Positions 24,863 to 33,977 of a stretch of 44,354 nt of DNA are shown in pieces. The DNA is from Candidatus Gastranaerophilales bacterium. Its GTDB lineage: Bacteria > Cyanobacteriota > Vampirovibrionia > Gastranaerophilales > Gastranaerophilaceae. Numbering within the stretch: the stretch's first letter is position 1; every line of letters begins with the position of its first letter. The stretch lies in the NCBI GenBank assembly GCA_944323425.1, contig CALUSL010000019.1:1-44354 (forward strand), given 5' to 3'. The position numbers and the translations under genes were made by a program. The notes under the pieces were generated by a model that was given only the letters and a program-made list of their open reading frames with translations, was not told the DNA's origin and did not search any database.

Positions 24863-25342
24863 TTAGTGTATTTTTTTATTCTGCAAACATAATAATGCTT
24901 TTAAGACATCTTCCGCGTGTCCTGTAACTTTTACATCCTTCCACATATACTGGACAATCCCTTCTTTGTCTATCAAGAATGTAGAACGGATAACTTTTTT
25001 ATCCTCAATATTTTCAGCCTGTATAACCCCGTATTGATAATGCACTTTTCCATCAGGGTCCGATAATAAAGGGATATCAATATCATATTTTTCCTGAAAA
25101 TTTTTGTGACTTGCCAAACTGTCTCTGCTTACCCCAAGAACAACCACTGTATCAGTAAGATGCCCGAAGTGATCTGAAAAATCAACAGCTTCTACCGTAC
25201 ATCCGGCAGTATCATCTTGAGGATAAAAATACAGAACAACATACCGTCCCATAAAGTCAGAAAGCCTAAACTCTCTTTCATCACCGTCAGAGTCCACTCC
25301 CTGCAAAGTAAAATCTTCAGCTTTTTTATTAATTTCTATCAT
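24863..25342 (-). CDS. bcp: Thioredoxin-dependent peroxiredoxin, BCP type
   Basis: 159 residues from the ATG at 25342, which has GGGGGAG 7 bases upstream; a longer frame starts at 25363. The peroxidatic Cys is in PQDDTAGCTVEA (usual motif P-x-x-x-T-x-G-C-T). The resolving Cys found 5 residues later in Escherichia coli BCP is replaced by Val (AVDFSD), so it may act by a one-Cys or different resolving mechanism. It reduces hydrogen peroxide and organic peroxides. It converges with the glucokinase gene, with only 4 bases between stops. Confidence 0.9.
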   Translation of the reverse strand: MIEINKKAEDFTLQGVDSDGDEREFRLSDFMGRYVVLYFYPQDDTAGCTVEAVDFSDHFGHLTDTVVVLGVSRDSLASHKNFQEKYDIDIPLLSDPDGKVHYQYGVIQAENIEDKKVIRSTFLIDKEGIVQYMWKDVKVTGHAEDVLKALLCLQNKKIH

Positions 25343-25496
25343 TATTTTCTCCCCCTGCTGCATACTATAAAGTCTTTAATGCAACTTTTAATCCGACTTT
25401 CCGACAATTTGTATATAGCCGGTGAGTATGATAGAATTACGGAGACGGAGCCTTATAAAAAAAGAGCACAGTTCTTTAAATTGAAAAGAGAGAGAT

Positions 25497-27725
25497 ATGC
25501 ATAAAAAACTGTCTATAGCATTGATATGGCACATGCATCAACCCGCATACAGAACAGCGGAAGGTGAAATTTATCTTATGCCATGGGTTCGAATGCATGC
25601 AATCAAAGACTATCTTGATATGCTTCTTATTCTTGACGAATTTCCCTCTCTTAAACTAAACTTCAATCTCGTTCCCGTGCTGCTTGATGCTATTTATGAC
25701 TACGGATACAACGGAGCGCATGATATTTATTCAAAATTGACAGTTGCTGAACATTTATCGGATGAAGAAAAAGAGTTTGTTTTTAATCATTTCTTTGATG
25801 CAAACTACAAAAACATGGTTCTACACCACGATGAATACAGAAAACTATACGAAAAGCGCTATTCCAGAGAAGATATAACGATTCACGATTTTTCAGATCA
25901 GGAATATTTTGCGGTAATGTCGTGGTTCAATCTTGCCTGGTTTGATCCTTACTGGAGAAAGTCAGAGGAACTTGTAAGAATTGCAGACAAAAAAAATGAA
26001 GAATTTACTCTGGAGGACAGAGAAAAAATTATTGAGCTACAAAGAAAAATCTGCAGAGAGATTATACCTCAATACAAAAAATATCAGCTGGCAGGAAGAA
26101 TAGAAATTTCGACAAGCCCTTATTATCACCCGATATTACCGCTGCTTTTGGATATGAATGATGCGGAAAAGTCAAATCCAAGCCTGCCCGCTCCAAAGCT
26201 GCATTCAAACATGAAAGATGATGCAATCTGGCAGGTAAAAAGCGCACTGGATAAATTTGAAGATTTATTTGATGTCAGACCACGGGGTATATGGCCTTCC
26301 GAGCAATGCATCAGCAAAAAAACACTCGAACTGTTTCAGGATCTCGGAGTTAAATGGACAATCTCTGATGAAGGCGTACTGGAGCAATCGCTGAAAACAG
26401 AATTTGTCAGGGACTTTCGCGGTTATTTAGAAGACCCGTACGGTCTCTGTCATCCATACTCATACCAGACCATAGGGAAAAAAATTAATATTCTGTTCAG
26501 GGACTCCGTCCTTCCGAACCTAATCGGATTTGAATACCCGAACCATGATCCGCAAAAAGCAGCTTATGATCTTTATGACAGAATAAAAACGATTCAATCA
26601 AAACTACAAAACTCCCCTGATAACAGCCATATTCTAACAATCGCAATGGATGGCGAAAATTGCTGGGAGAATTACTCAGAGGATGGTCACATCTTTTTGT
26701 CAGAGCTGTACAGGCTTTTAACAGCCGATGAAGGTCTTGAGACAGTAAGAGTAAGTGACTATCTGGAAAAAGCAGAAAGAAGCGTCAGACTTTCGAAGAT
26801 TCATCCCGGTTCGTGGATTAACAGAGATTTTAGCCTCTGGGTAGGAGAACCGACGAAGAATCTTGCATGGGAATATCTTGACAAAACAAGAACTGATTTA
26901 ATTTCTTTTGAAAAAGAAAAGCCTGACAAAGAATTATTAAAACAGGCGTGGAACGAGATATACATATGTGAAGGCAGTGACTGGTACTGGTGGTACGGAG
27001 AGCCGAATGATTCTGGTCAGGATGAAATTTTTGATTTTATTTTTCGTGAAAGACTCCAGAATGTATACAAAATTCTGTCAAAACCAGTACCCGACTATTT
27101 AACCCTGCCCCTAAGCGCATATTTTGAACGCGGTTCAAGGTATCCCAAGGGCGATGTCGGAGGTTTTGAACTTGACGGTTGCACATCAGAAAACTGGGTT
27201 AATGCAGGCTGTATTGATATTCCATCAACCCCGACAATGCAAGAAAACAGGCTTTTTAACAAGATTTATTTCGGAAGCAATTCCAATAACTTATATTTGA
27301 GATTTGACATAAACAAATTTAATTTTGACAAAGACACAGGATTCAAAGAGTTATACAATGTATACATCTATTTCAGAAACAAACCTGCAGGAGACGCTGT
27401 AGCTCATATTAGGGCGATTAACAGGACAGATGCGGTTTTGCCTTTGCTGAAAGAAATGTACTCTACTGAGATAAGACTAACATTTTTTAAAAACTTTTAT
27501 TTCAACACAATTCTTTCACACGCAAATCAGGATAATCTATGGATTTATCAGCTTCAAAACAATATAAAATTTGTGTTCAAAGATTTTGTAGAAGTACAGA
27601 TACCATTTGATGATTTAGGAGTGCCGCAGGACAGCTCTGTTGAATTTTTTGTAATTCAAAGCCAATCCGGACTTGTGGATGCATTTTACCCCCAGAATTC
27701 GCTTCTGTCTGTGGTAAGACGCTAA
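25497..27725 (+). CDS. Glycoside hydrolase family 57 alpha-glucan enzyme
   Basis: 742 residues. The GH57 N-terminal signature IALIWHMHQPAY is at 7-18. Nucleophile Glu269 lies in GIWPSEQCIS (conserved region 3), and acid/base Asp385 in ILTIAMDGENCWE (region 4). A helical domain follows, with SWINRDFSLWVGEP. The C-terminal 150 residues form a beta-rich module (FNKIYFGSNSNNLYLRFDINKF) like the carbohydrate-binding-type extension found in GH57 proteins. Members include alpha-amylase, 4-alpha-glucanotransferase and branching enzyme; the exact activity is not decided here. No signal peptide, so it probably acts on intracellular glycogen. Confidence 0.88.
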   Translation: MHKKLSIALIWHMHQPAYRTAEGEIYLMPWVRMHAIKDYLDMLLILDEFPSLKLNFNLVPVLLDAIYDYGYNGAHDIYSKLTVAEHLSDEEKEFVFNHFFDANYKNMVLHHDEYRKLYEKRYSREDITIHDFSDQEYFAVMSWFNLAWFDPYWRKSEELVRIADKKNEEFTLEDREKIIELQRKICREIIPQYKKYQLAGRIEISTSPYYHPILPLLLDMNDAEKSNPSLPAPKLHSNMKDDAIWQVKSALDKFEDLFDVRPRGIWPSEQCISKKTLELFQDLGVKWTISDEGVLEQSLKTEFVRDFRGYLEDPYGLCHPYSYQTIGKKINILFRDSVLPNLIGFEYPNHDPQKAAYDLYDRIKTIQSKLQNSPDNSHILTIAMDGENCWENYSEDGHIFLSELYRLLTADEGLETVRVSDYLEKAERSVRLSKIHPGSWINRDFSLWVGEPTKNLAWEYLDKTRTDLISFEKEKPDKELLKQAWNEIYICEGSDWYWWYGEPNDSGQDEIFDFIFRERLQNVYKILSKPVPDYLTLPLSAYFERGSRYPKGDVGGFELDGCTSENWVNAGCIDIPSTPTMQENRLFNKIYFGSNSNNLYLRFDINKFNFDKDTGFKELYNVYIYFRNKPAGDAVAHIRAINRTDAVLPLLKEMYSTEIRLTFFKNFYFNTILSHANQDNLWIYQLQNNIKFVFKDFVEVQIPFDDLGVPQDSSVEFFVIQSQSGLVDAFYPQNSLLSVVRR

Positions 27726-27732
27726 ACGAATC

Positions 27733-27957
27733 CAATCCAGTCAGCCAACACCGCTTGTCATTATAGATTGCCACGGTCGTCCTTCGGACTCCCTCGCAAT
27801 GACGCACTACTTGTCGCATTTTGTCTCCGTCATTGCGAGGAGCGGAGCGACGAAGCAATCCAGTCTACAGGTACGGGTGTTTCGTGCCAGACTCCTGACC
27901 TGTAAGATCCTGAAATCTCTCGTTTATTGTATCGTTCCTGATTTTGTGCTTCAGGAT
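27733..27957. repeat. Palindromic intergenic repeat island
   Basis: Element A runs from 27766 to 27860. GATTGC (27766-27771) pairs with GCAATC (27855-27860), and CCTCGCAATGACG (27792-27804) is the exact inverse of CGTCATTGCGAGG (27828-27840). CAATCCAGTC occurs at 27733-27742 and again at 27856-27865, hinting at a third partial copy. Element B pairs ATCCTGAA (27907-27914) with TTCAGGAT (27950-27957). Repeats of the CGTCATTGCGAGG type are common intergenic palindromes in many bacterial genomes. Together they fill the gap between the convergent GH57 and dGTPase genes. The remainder (27960-28214) is T-rich and shows no gene. Confidence 0.75.
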
Positions 27958-28214
27958 GACAGTTTGACTTTGGTTCTTTTCTCTATTCACTTTTCATTTT
28001 TTTACAATGGTGTTTTTTTCACCTTGCTTTCTCATTACGACGATTTCAGCTTTTTCTTCAAAACAGAAAACTTTTGCGCAATTTTTTCATGTTCCCTGTT
28101 TCTCTTTTAGTTTATACTCTTTTCAGCCCTTTTTCTATTCTTATTTAGTTGGATTATTTCCATACTTTAATCTGGTTTTAATAAAAATATCTAATGACAC
28201 GCAAAGAAAGGCAA

Positions 28215-29282
28215 TCAGTGAAGCTGCAGACCGTTTATCTGAGCAAGAGTAAACAAAAACTCATCGCTGTGTGAATTCTGAATAGACTGAGGAATAAATA
28301 TTTCCTGATATTTTTGAATTGCATATCTGTCCGTCATGCCCGCAATATAATCACAAACAGTTCTTTTCAAAGCCTCTTCACTGCCATCATTTACGTGGTT
28401 TTTCAATTCCTTTTCATAAAACTCAAAAAGCGCGCGTATAATGCCATAGACCTTATTTTCTTCGTGTTTGGCAATATGGTTTGTGTAAACATTACTAAAC
28501 ATCCATGTACGAAGCTTGTCGAGGTAGAAAAACGTTTCATCAGACATGGATATTTTATCCTGTCCTTTGCTGTGTTCGATAATATCAACAAGCATTTTCG
28601 TTATTCTTTCACTCCTGTCAAGTGAAAAATAATTTGTACAATCCTCCGGCAAATCCGTTTCTTTTATTATGCCGGCTCTGATTGCATCATCAATGTCATG
28701 GTTTATGTATGCAATTTTGTCAGAGAGTTTTACTATTTTGCCCTCAAGAGTATAAGCTTTGCTTTCAATCTTTAAAGACCCGGAATGATTTTTTATTCCG
28801 TCTATTGTTTCCTGTGTAAGATTTAGATTTTCAATTGTTGTTACAACTCTGACGCTGTGCTCGCTATGTCTGAAGCCTTCTGTCATTATTTCGTTTAGAA
28901 CTTCCTCTCCGCTGTGACCGAAAGGCGTATGCCCCAAATCATGCCCCAGCGCAATGGCTTCCGTCAAATCTTCATTCAAATCCAGCGCACGTGCAATAGT
29001 ACGAGCAATCTGCGATACCTCCAGAGTATGAGTCATTCTTGTACGGTAGTGGTCGTTTGTCGGAGAGAAAAAAACCTGAGTTTTATGTTTTAGCCTTCGA
29101 AAAGCTTTGCTGTGAATAATACGGTCCTTATCCCGCTGGAATTCTGTTCGAATAGGACAGGGTATTTCATCTTTTACTCTGCCCCTGCTGGTAGAACTTT
29201 TTGCGGCATAAGGGCTTAAAAGCTCAAGTTCTCTCTTCTCTATATTCTCTCTTATACTGTTACACCCACCTGTTTCATTCAT
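28215..29282 (-). CDS. dgt: Deoxyguanosinetriphosphate triphosphohydrolase-like protein
   Basis: 355 residues. An HD-domain protein that hydrolyses dNTPs to deoxynucleoside and triphosphate. Early signatures are RTEFQRDKDRIIHSKAFRRLKHKTQVF and RTRMTHTLEVSQIARTIARAL. The HD metal centre is ALGHDLGHTPFGHSGE, with a further Asp in KLSDKIAYINHDIDDA. The length fits the shorter dGTPase-like subfamily rather than the 500-residue enterobacterial Dgt. It follows a TPR gene by 8 bases and is probably co-transcribed with it. Confidence 0.92.
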   Translation of the reverse strand: MNETGGCNSIRENIEKRELELLSPYAAKSSTSRGRVKDEIPCPIRTEFQRDKDRIIHSKAFRRLKHKTQVFFSPTNDHYRTRMTHTLEVSQIARTIARALDLNEDLTEAIALGHDLGHTPFGHSGEEVLNEIMTEGFRHSEHSVRVVTTIENLNLTQETIDGIKNHSGSLKIESKAYTLEGKIVKLSDKIAYINHDIDDAIRAGIIKETDLPEDCTNYFSLDRSERITKMLVDIIEHSKGQDKISMSDETFFYLDKLRTWMFSNVYTNHIAKHEENKVYGIIRALFEFYEKELKNHVNDGSEEALKRTVCDYIAGMTDRYAIQKYQEIFIPQSIQNSHSDEFLFTLAQINGLQLH

Positions 29283-29290
29283 ACTATGAA

Positions 29291-30952
29291 TTAAACCTCG
29301 AACAGTTTATGCAAACGTGTCATAATATCCTCTTCATCTATATCATGAGAGGTTTTATTCAGGTTAAGCGCCTTCTGATAGTATTCAGCAGCTTCCGTCA
29401 AGTCATCCATTGCCTGATATGCACGGGCAAGATTGAAATTGGCAAGTGTATAAGAAGGATTTATCTCTATTGATTTTTCGAACAATCTTGCAGCCTCTTT
29501 GACATTACCTATTCCGTCAAGATAAATTACTCCGAGATTGTTGTATGCAATAGAATATTCAGGGTCGATTGTTATTGCTTTATTGTATGCAACGATAGCT
29601 TCTTCAAGAAAATCATTTTCCCACAGTGCCATGCCGCATTTTCCATACGCTTTTGCATTCTCCGGATCAATTTTTATTGCATCACAGTACGCCTTTATAG
29701 CGTTTTCATAATCCTCCTGCGAAAAGAACAAATCCCCTATAGATATATGACAGTCTGCTGATTCAGGGTTTAGCACACTTGCCGTCTGATAGAGAACTAT
29801 AGCTGCTTCAGGATTGTTCTTTATTTCAAGATAAACAGAGCCAAGAGCCTGACACACTATAGATGTCCATATGGGATCAGGGTTTATGTTTATTGCCTTC
29901 TGATAATGCTCGATTGCATCATCATACTGATCCAGTTGCACAAGCGCAAAAGCAAGGCTGTTATGATAAAACGGATTTTCCTCATCAAAATCAAGAGCAA
30001 AATTAAATGCATTCACCGCACTCAAATAATTTGCCTTTTGCAAATACAAATGTCCGAGTTCGTAATAAACCTTGTCATTTGATGGTTCTACTTCCAGCAG
30101 TTTCGTATAGCAATCAATTGCTGTATCAATTTCTGAAGTGAAATAAGTTTGAATTATTGTCGCAGTCTTTAAAAGAGCATCTCTGTCATACGGCTGCGCT
30201 TCGAGAACTTTCCGGTAAGCATCAAGTGCAATTTCCGGTGCATTTTCTTTTACGCAAATGTCTCCTATTTTATGATAGAAAAATTCATTGCGTCCGGTTT
30301 TTTCGGCAGCATCGTCATACGTTCTTACCGCAAGAGTGTTCTTTCTAAATTTTTCAAAAAGTGTTCCGCAGGCATTGTACCAGATGACTTTCGAGTCGTC
30401 CGTAATATTTTTATACAGCATCTTTATAGATGGAAAATCCCAGAGTACTGTAAGACATCCGGAACAAGCATAGTAAACCATTTTTACAAATTCCACAAAA
30501 GACGGTTTTGCAGAATTTATTTTTTCATACAACAGAGTAGCAAGAATGAGGCGAGGTCTTGCTGCAGCAATAGGATTGAGGTTTATTGCACTCTTCAACT
30601 CTCTCTCAGCTTCATCATATTTGTTTGCAAGCTGAAGAAAATAGCCGGTATAAATGTGGGCATTCTGGTTTTTAGGATCAATATTAATCGCCGTTTTGCA
30701 CTGTTCTATCGCAGATTCAAGTGATATTTGTCCGTTTTCCCATAACAAACTCGCCAGTCTGTAATAGGTCTCCGGTATAGACGGGTTCTGTTTGATTGCA
30801 CGTATATAATAATCAACAGCATTCGTCAAATCTGCGTTGTTATTTCTCATCAGATATTTTTCGTGGGAGCGTCTTGCCAGCTCCAGTAATCGCGAAACAT
30901 CCTCTGTCCCTTTATTTAATTGTGCACGGGTTAAGTCTTTCTGCTCTAGCAT
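29291..30952 (-). CDS. Large TPR-repeat protein
   Basis: 553 residues, almost wholly tetratricopeptide repeats (around 14), for example AYNNLGVIYLDGIGNVKEA, AKAYGKCGMALWENDFLEEA and VYYELGHLYLQKANYLSAV. No signal peptide or membrane helix. A less regular stretch around 150-200 (SFVEFVKMVYYACSGCLTVLWDF) contains two Cys and could pack differently. Ribosome binding site GAGGTAGG precedes the ATG. It is first in an operon with the dGTPase. It is distinct from the TPR protein at 14604-16442, so the genome keeps several large TPR scaffolds. Confidence 0.85.
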   Translation of the reverse strand: MLEQKDLTRAQLNKGTEDVSRLLELARRSHEKYLMRNNNADLTNAVDYYIRAIKQNPSIPETYYRLASLLWENGQISLESAIEQCKTAINIDPKNQNAHIYTGYFLQLANKYDEAERELKSAINLNPIAAARPRLILATLLYEKINSAKPSFVEFVKMVYYACSGCLTVLWDFPSIKMLYKNITDDSKVIWYNACGTLFEKFRKNTLAVRTYDDAAEKTGRNEFFYHKIGDICVKENAPEIALDAYRKVLEAQPYDRDALLKTATIIQTYFTSEIDTAIDCYTKLLEVEPSNDKVYYELGHLYLQKANYLSAVNAFNFALDFDEENPFYHNSLAFALVQLDQYDDAIEHYQKAININPDPIWTSIVCQALGSVYLEIKNNPEAAIVLYQTASVLNPESADCHISIGDLFFSQEDYENAIKAYCDAIKIDPENAKAYGKCGMALWENDFLEEAIVAYNKAITIDPEYSIAYNNLGVIYLDGIGNVKEAARLFEKSIEINPSYTLANFNLARAYQAMDDLTEAAEYYQKALNLNKTSHDIDEEDIMTRLHKLFEV

Positions 30953-31050
30953 GCCTACCTCGGTCTGTGTATATAGTATGACGTCGGCAGAAAGTTTTTA
31001 GATATTTAATTTTTTATGAAAAAATCGTCTTTTTATATTATTTTTAATCA

Positions 31051-31090
31051 TAAAAAAACCATCCCTCAAAAAATTGAAGGATGGTTTATA
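31051..31090 (-). terminator. Rho-independent terminator downstream of the DAHP synthase gene
   Basis: Stem AAACCATCC (31056-31064) with GGATGGTTT (31079-31087), extended by CTCAA/TTGAA with one mismatch. A run of seven T follows on the minus strand. Confidence 0.8.
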
Positions 31091-31103
31091 ATAATTTTTC
31101 TAT

Positions 31104-32144
31104 TTAGCCTTTTAATTGCTGATTGTCGTAATCAATTCTTCCGATAAGCTTGTTAATCCGTTTCTGCATATCCTTAAACTGCTGTATACTCAAACTTTGA
31201 GCCCCGTCAGAAGATGCGTTTTCCGGATCATGATGAACTTCAATCATCAAACCGTTTGCGCCTGCAACAAGAGCGGCTTTAGCCATCGGTTCAATCAGAT
31301 ATCTTCTGCCTGTACCGTGGCTCGGGTCTGCAATAATCGGAAGGTGTGAATATTTTTTGATAATAGGAATAGCAGCAAGGTCAAGAGTATTTCTCGTAAA
31401 CGTAGAATCAAAACTTTTTATTCCGCGTTCGCATAAAATAACTTTTTCATTACCATTGCACATAATATGTTCTGCAGCCAGCAAAAACTCTCTTATAGTA
31501 GCAGCTCCGCCTCTTTTTAGCAGAACGGGTTTGTCACATTTGCCTACTGCTTTAAGAAGTTTAAAGTTTTGCATGTTTCTTGCACCGATTTGCACTACGT
31601 CCGCATAATCTTCTACCATCGGCACATCTGCAGTATCCATGACTTCAGTCACAACAAGCAATCCTGTTTTTTCTCTCGCCATTGCCAGATATTCAAGCGC
31701 CTTTTCCTCCAATCCCTGAAACTCATAGGGTGAAGTGCGGGGTTTAAATGCGCCGCCTCTAAGGAATTGACAGCCCATTTCTCTAGCTGCAACAGCAACT
31801 CTCAATAGTCCGTTAAAATCTTTTTCAACAGAACAAGGACCAACCATCATAACAGGTCTTTCCAGTCCGCCAATTTTTACACCGTTAGGAAATTCGATTA
31901 CCGTATCTTCTTCTTTTCCCTCTCTTGATGCCAGTTTGTATGGTTCCTGTATGAGTTTTACGCTTCTTACGCCTTCAAATGAAGCTATTGATGCAGGGTC
32001 AACAAGTCTTTTATCACCGATTGCTGCAATAACAGTCATTACATCGCCATGATTCAGGACTATTTTAAATCCCTTCTTTTCAAGATTATTTTTTACTACA
32101 TCAATTTCTTCTTTAGTTGCTTTTGGTTCCATTACAATAATCAT
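31104..32144 (-). CDS. aroF: 3-deoxy-7-phosphoheptulonate synthase (type I-beta DAHP synthase)
   Basis: 346 residues. The first 70 residues form the ferredoxin-like regulatory domain found in I-beta enzymes (MIIVMEPKATKEEIDVVKNN). The TIM barrel follows with MVGPCSVEKDF, FLRGGAFKPRTSPYEFQG, QIGARNMQNF, VLLKRG, ILCERGIKSF and IADPSHGTGRR. The chain ends EVHHDPENASSDGAQSL. The N-terminal domain usually mediates feedback by tyrosine, phenylalanine or prephenate. It makes the first committed compound of aromatic amino acid synthesis. It starts 13 bases after the sugar nucleotidyltransferase stop, so one transcript likely carries both. Confidence 0.95.
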   Translation of the reverse strand: MIIVMEPKATKEEIDVVKNNLEKKGFKIVLNHGDVMTVIAAIGDKRLVDPASIASFEGVRSVKLIQEPYKLASREGKEEDTVIEFPNGVKIGGLERPVMMVGPCSVEKDFNGLLRVAVAAREMGCQFLRGGAFKPRTSPYEFQGLEEKALEYLAMAREKTGLLVVTEVMDTADVPMVEDYADVVQIGARNMQNFKLLKAVGKCDKPVLLKRGGAATIREFLLAAEHIMCNGNEKVILCERGIKSFDSTFTRNTLDLAAIPIIKKYSHLPIIADPSHGTGRRYLIEPMAKAALVAGANGLMIEVHHDPENASSDGAQSLSIQQFKDMQKRINKLIGRIDYDNQQLKG

Positions 32145-32157
32145 GTTTCAAATTCCT

Positions 32158-33174
32158 TTATACCAGTGCTTTTTCCTTTTTTTCTATAATTCTGTCCGCT
32201 CCGACTATCTCATTTCTGAGAGACATTTCGATGACCGTATTGTTCGCAACAACCACATTTTCAAGGCAAACATTTTCAGCAACTTCAACGCCGTCCCAGA
32301 GTATTACGTTCCGTAGTGTTGCATTCTCGCCTATTTTACAGTTGCTGCCAATAATACACGCATCATATATTTTTACATTTTCAGGCAAAATAGTATTTTC
32401 ACCGACTACATATTTTGCATTGTACTTGTTAATAATATCTACTCCTGACACCATAACTTTGCGCATTAATGCATCTTTGTTAGACTGCAAATACTGCGAA
32501 AGAGTGCCGATGTCAGACCAGTAGTTGTATATCTTATATGTGTTTATTTTTTCTCCGGCTTTTAGCAACGCAGGAAAAACATTTTGCGCAAAATCGTATT
32601 TTGTATTCGGGGGTATATAATCAAAAATTCTTCTATTAAATACATAAATACCTGTATTTATACAGTTACTCTTTGCTTCGGAAACAGGCGGTTTTTCTTG
32701 AAACTCTGAAACCGAAAAATCAGAATTCGTAACAACAACGCCATACTTCGAAACTTCCTCTATATCAACAGGCATAACCGCCATCGTAGCAATACAGCCG
32801 CTCTCTTCATGCGCAGCAATAATTCTGCCAAGATCAGCATCATGAAATCCGTCAGCACTTACCACAAGAAAATTTTCACAGTCAGAAAAAAAGTACTGAC
32901 ACTTTTTAACCCCTCCGGCTGTTCCGGAAAGTTCTTTTTCATGCACAAATTCTATATTCACAGGACAATTTTTTGAATACCGTTCTTCTATCTTTTCTGC
33001 AAGATAATAAGTATTTGCAACAACTTTTGTTATGCCGCATATCTTCAATTTTTCCAACAAAATATCCATAACAGGACGATTCAAGACCGGAACAAGCGGT
33101 TTGGGGACATACTGAGTTAGCGGATCCAGTCTGGACCCTACACCGGCTGCCATTACCATCGCTTTTTCAATCAT
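32158..33174 (-). CDS. Sugar-phosphate nucleotidyltransferase
   Basis: 338 residues. An N-terminal NTP-transferase fold has AMVMAAGVGSRLDPLTQYVPKPLVPV (nucleotide-binding GxGxR and Lys) and SGTAGGVKKCQYFF. Catalytic acidic residues are in VVSADGFHDADL, substrate Glu in FQEKPP, and INTGIYVFN. The C-terminal part (about 265-330) is a left-handed beta-helix of hexapeptide-like repeats (IIGSNCKIGENATLRNVILWDGVEVAENV). It is mannose-1-phosphate guanylyltransferase- or glucose-1-phosphate-type; the sugar and nucleotide are not decided. It probably serves cell-surface glycan synthesis. Ribosome binding site GGGGAGAG. Confidence 0.88.
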   Translation of the reverse strand: MIEKAMVMAAGVGSRLDPLTQYVPKPLVPVLNRPVMDILLEKLKICGITKVVANTYYLAEKIEERYSKNCPVNIEFVHEKELSGTAGGVKKCQYFFSDCENFLVVSADGFHDADLGRIIAAHEESGCIATMAVMPVDIEEVSKYGVVVTNSDFSVSEFQEKPPVSEAKSNCINTGIYVFNRRIFDYIPPNTKYDFAQNVFPALLKAGEKINTYKIYNYWSDIGTLSQYLQSNKDALMRKVMVSGVDIINKYNAKYVVGENTILPENVKIYDACIIGSNCKIGENATLRNVILWDGVEVAENVCLENVVVANNTVIEMSLRNEIVGADRIIEKKEKALV

Positions 33175-33206
33175 TTAAACTCTCCCCGAGTACTGAATTT
33201 TCTTAA

Positions 33207-33266
33207 ATTTTAATATAAATTTCAGCTATTTTCAATATTGTAAAAAAGTTGAAGTATACATATAAT
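33207..33266. promoter_or_regulatory. Divergent promoter pair
   Basis: Minus: -35 TTGAAA (33235-33230), 17-base spacer, -10 TAAAAT (33212-33207), for the nucleotidyltransferase. Plus: -35 TTGTAA (33238-33243), 17-base spacer, perfect -10 TATAAT (33261-33266), whose start falls on the ATG at 33273. Confidence 0.6.
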
Positions 33267-33272
33267 AAAAGT

Positions 33273-33878
33273 ATGGATATTAATATATCACATAATACGG
33301 CTCACGAGGATTTTTCAATACAGGACGAATTTCCGCAGCATTTGTGCAAAATGTGCGGTAAGTGCTGCAAGGCAATAACTACGCCTTACACACATGAAGA
33401 GCTTGTAAAACTAGCCAAAGAAGGGCAGGAAGAAGCAAAAGTCTTTGTGGAAGTATTTAAACGATATCCCTCGATAGAAGCAGCAAAAGCTGCTGTACCT
33501 GATCACGTAAATAATATTCTTGAAATACTAAAAAGAAAAGAAGATTTCGATATATCAAAGATAACATTTTACTACTGTCCTCATCTGACAGAACAAAACA
33601 CATGTGCAATACACCCGACAAGACCTGATTGTTGCAGACGGGCGCCAAGAAACGGATGGTCTATTTTTCCGCCGGGATGTGGTTTTAAAGGGTGGCAGTT
33701 TATGCAAAAAGAACGGGTAAAAGAAACAGTGAGAAAATTGAAAGAATATATGCTTGAGCTGGATTTGCTGCCTCCTGACTATGTGATTCCTACCAGAAAT
33801 GTCACAGCTGCTGAATTAAAGCAGATTATAGAAGACAGAATAAAACCATGGGAAAAATACGGCGCAGAATTATGGTAA
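33273..33878 (+). CDS. YkgJ-family cysteine-cluster protein
   Basis: 201 residues from the ATG at 33273. An in-frame ATG at 33249 lies between the -35 and -10 boxes of the promoter, so it cannot be in the mRNA; the start at 33273 coincides with the predicted transcript start and has no ribosome binding site. The Cys pattern is LCKMCGKCCKAI near the start, FYYCPHLTEQNTCAIHPTRPDCCRRAP in the middle and PPGCGF later, the arrangement of the YkgJ/UPF0153 Fe- or Zn-binding family. It is a metal-site protein of unknown function, with no enzyme fold visible. Confidence 0.85.
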   Translation: MDINISHNTAHEDFSIQDEFPQHLCKMCGKCCKAITTPYTHEELVKLAKEGQEEAKVFVEVFKRYPSIEAAKAAVPDHVNNILEILKRKEDFDISKITFYYCPHLTEQNTCAIHPTRPDCCRRAPRNGWSIFPPGCGFKGWQFMQKERVKETVRKLKEYMLELDLLPPDYVIPTRNVTAAELKQIIEDRIKPWEKYGAELW

Positions 33879-33977
33879 TTCAAAACATTAGAATTATCCC
33901 TGGATTTCATACATTTGTTTATTGCACTGATTTCGTTTTAAGTATTTAATTAATTCAGATAAAAAAAGAATTACCGT

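Noticed and set aside
27799-28110. 103-codon plus-strand frame between GH57 and dGTPase genes
   Set aside because: It is made largely of the palindromic repeat and T-rich DNA, giving Phe/Ser/Leu-rich sequence with no ribosome binding site.
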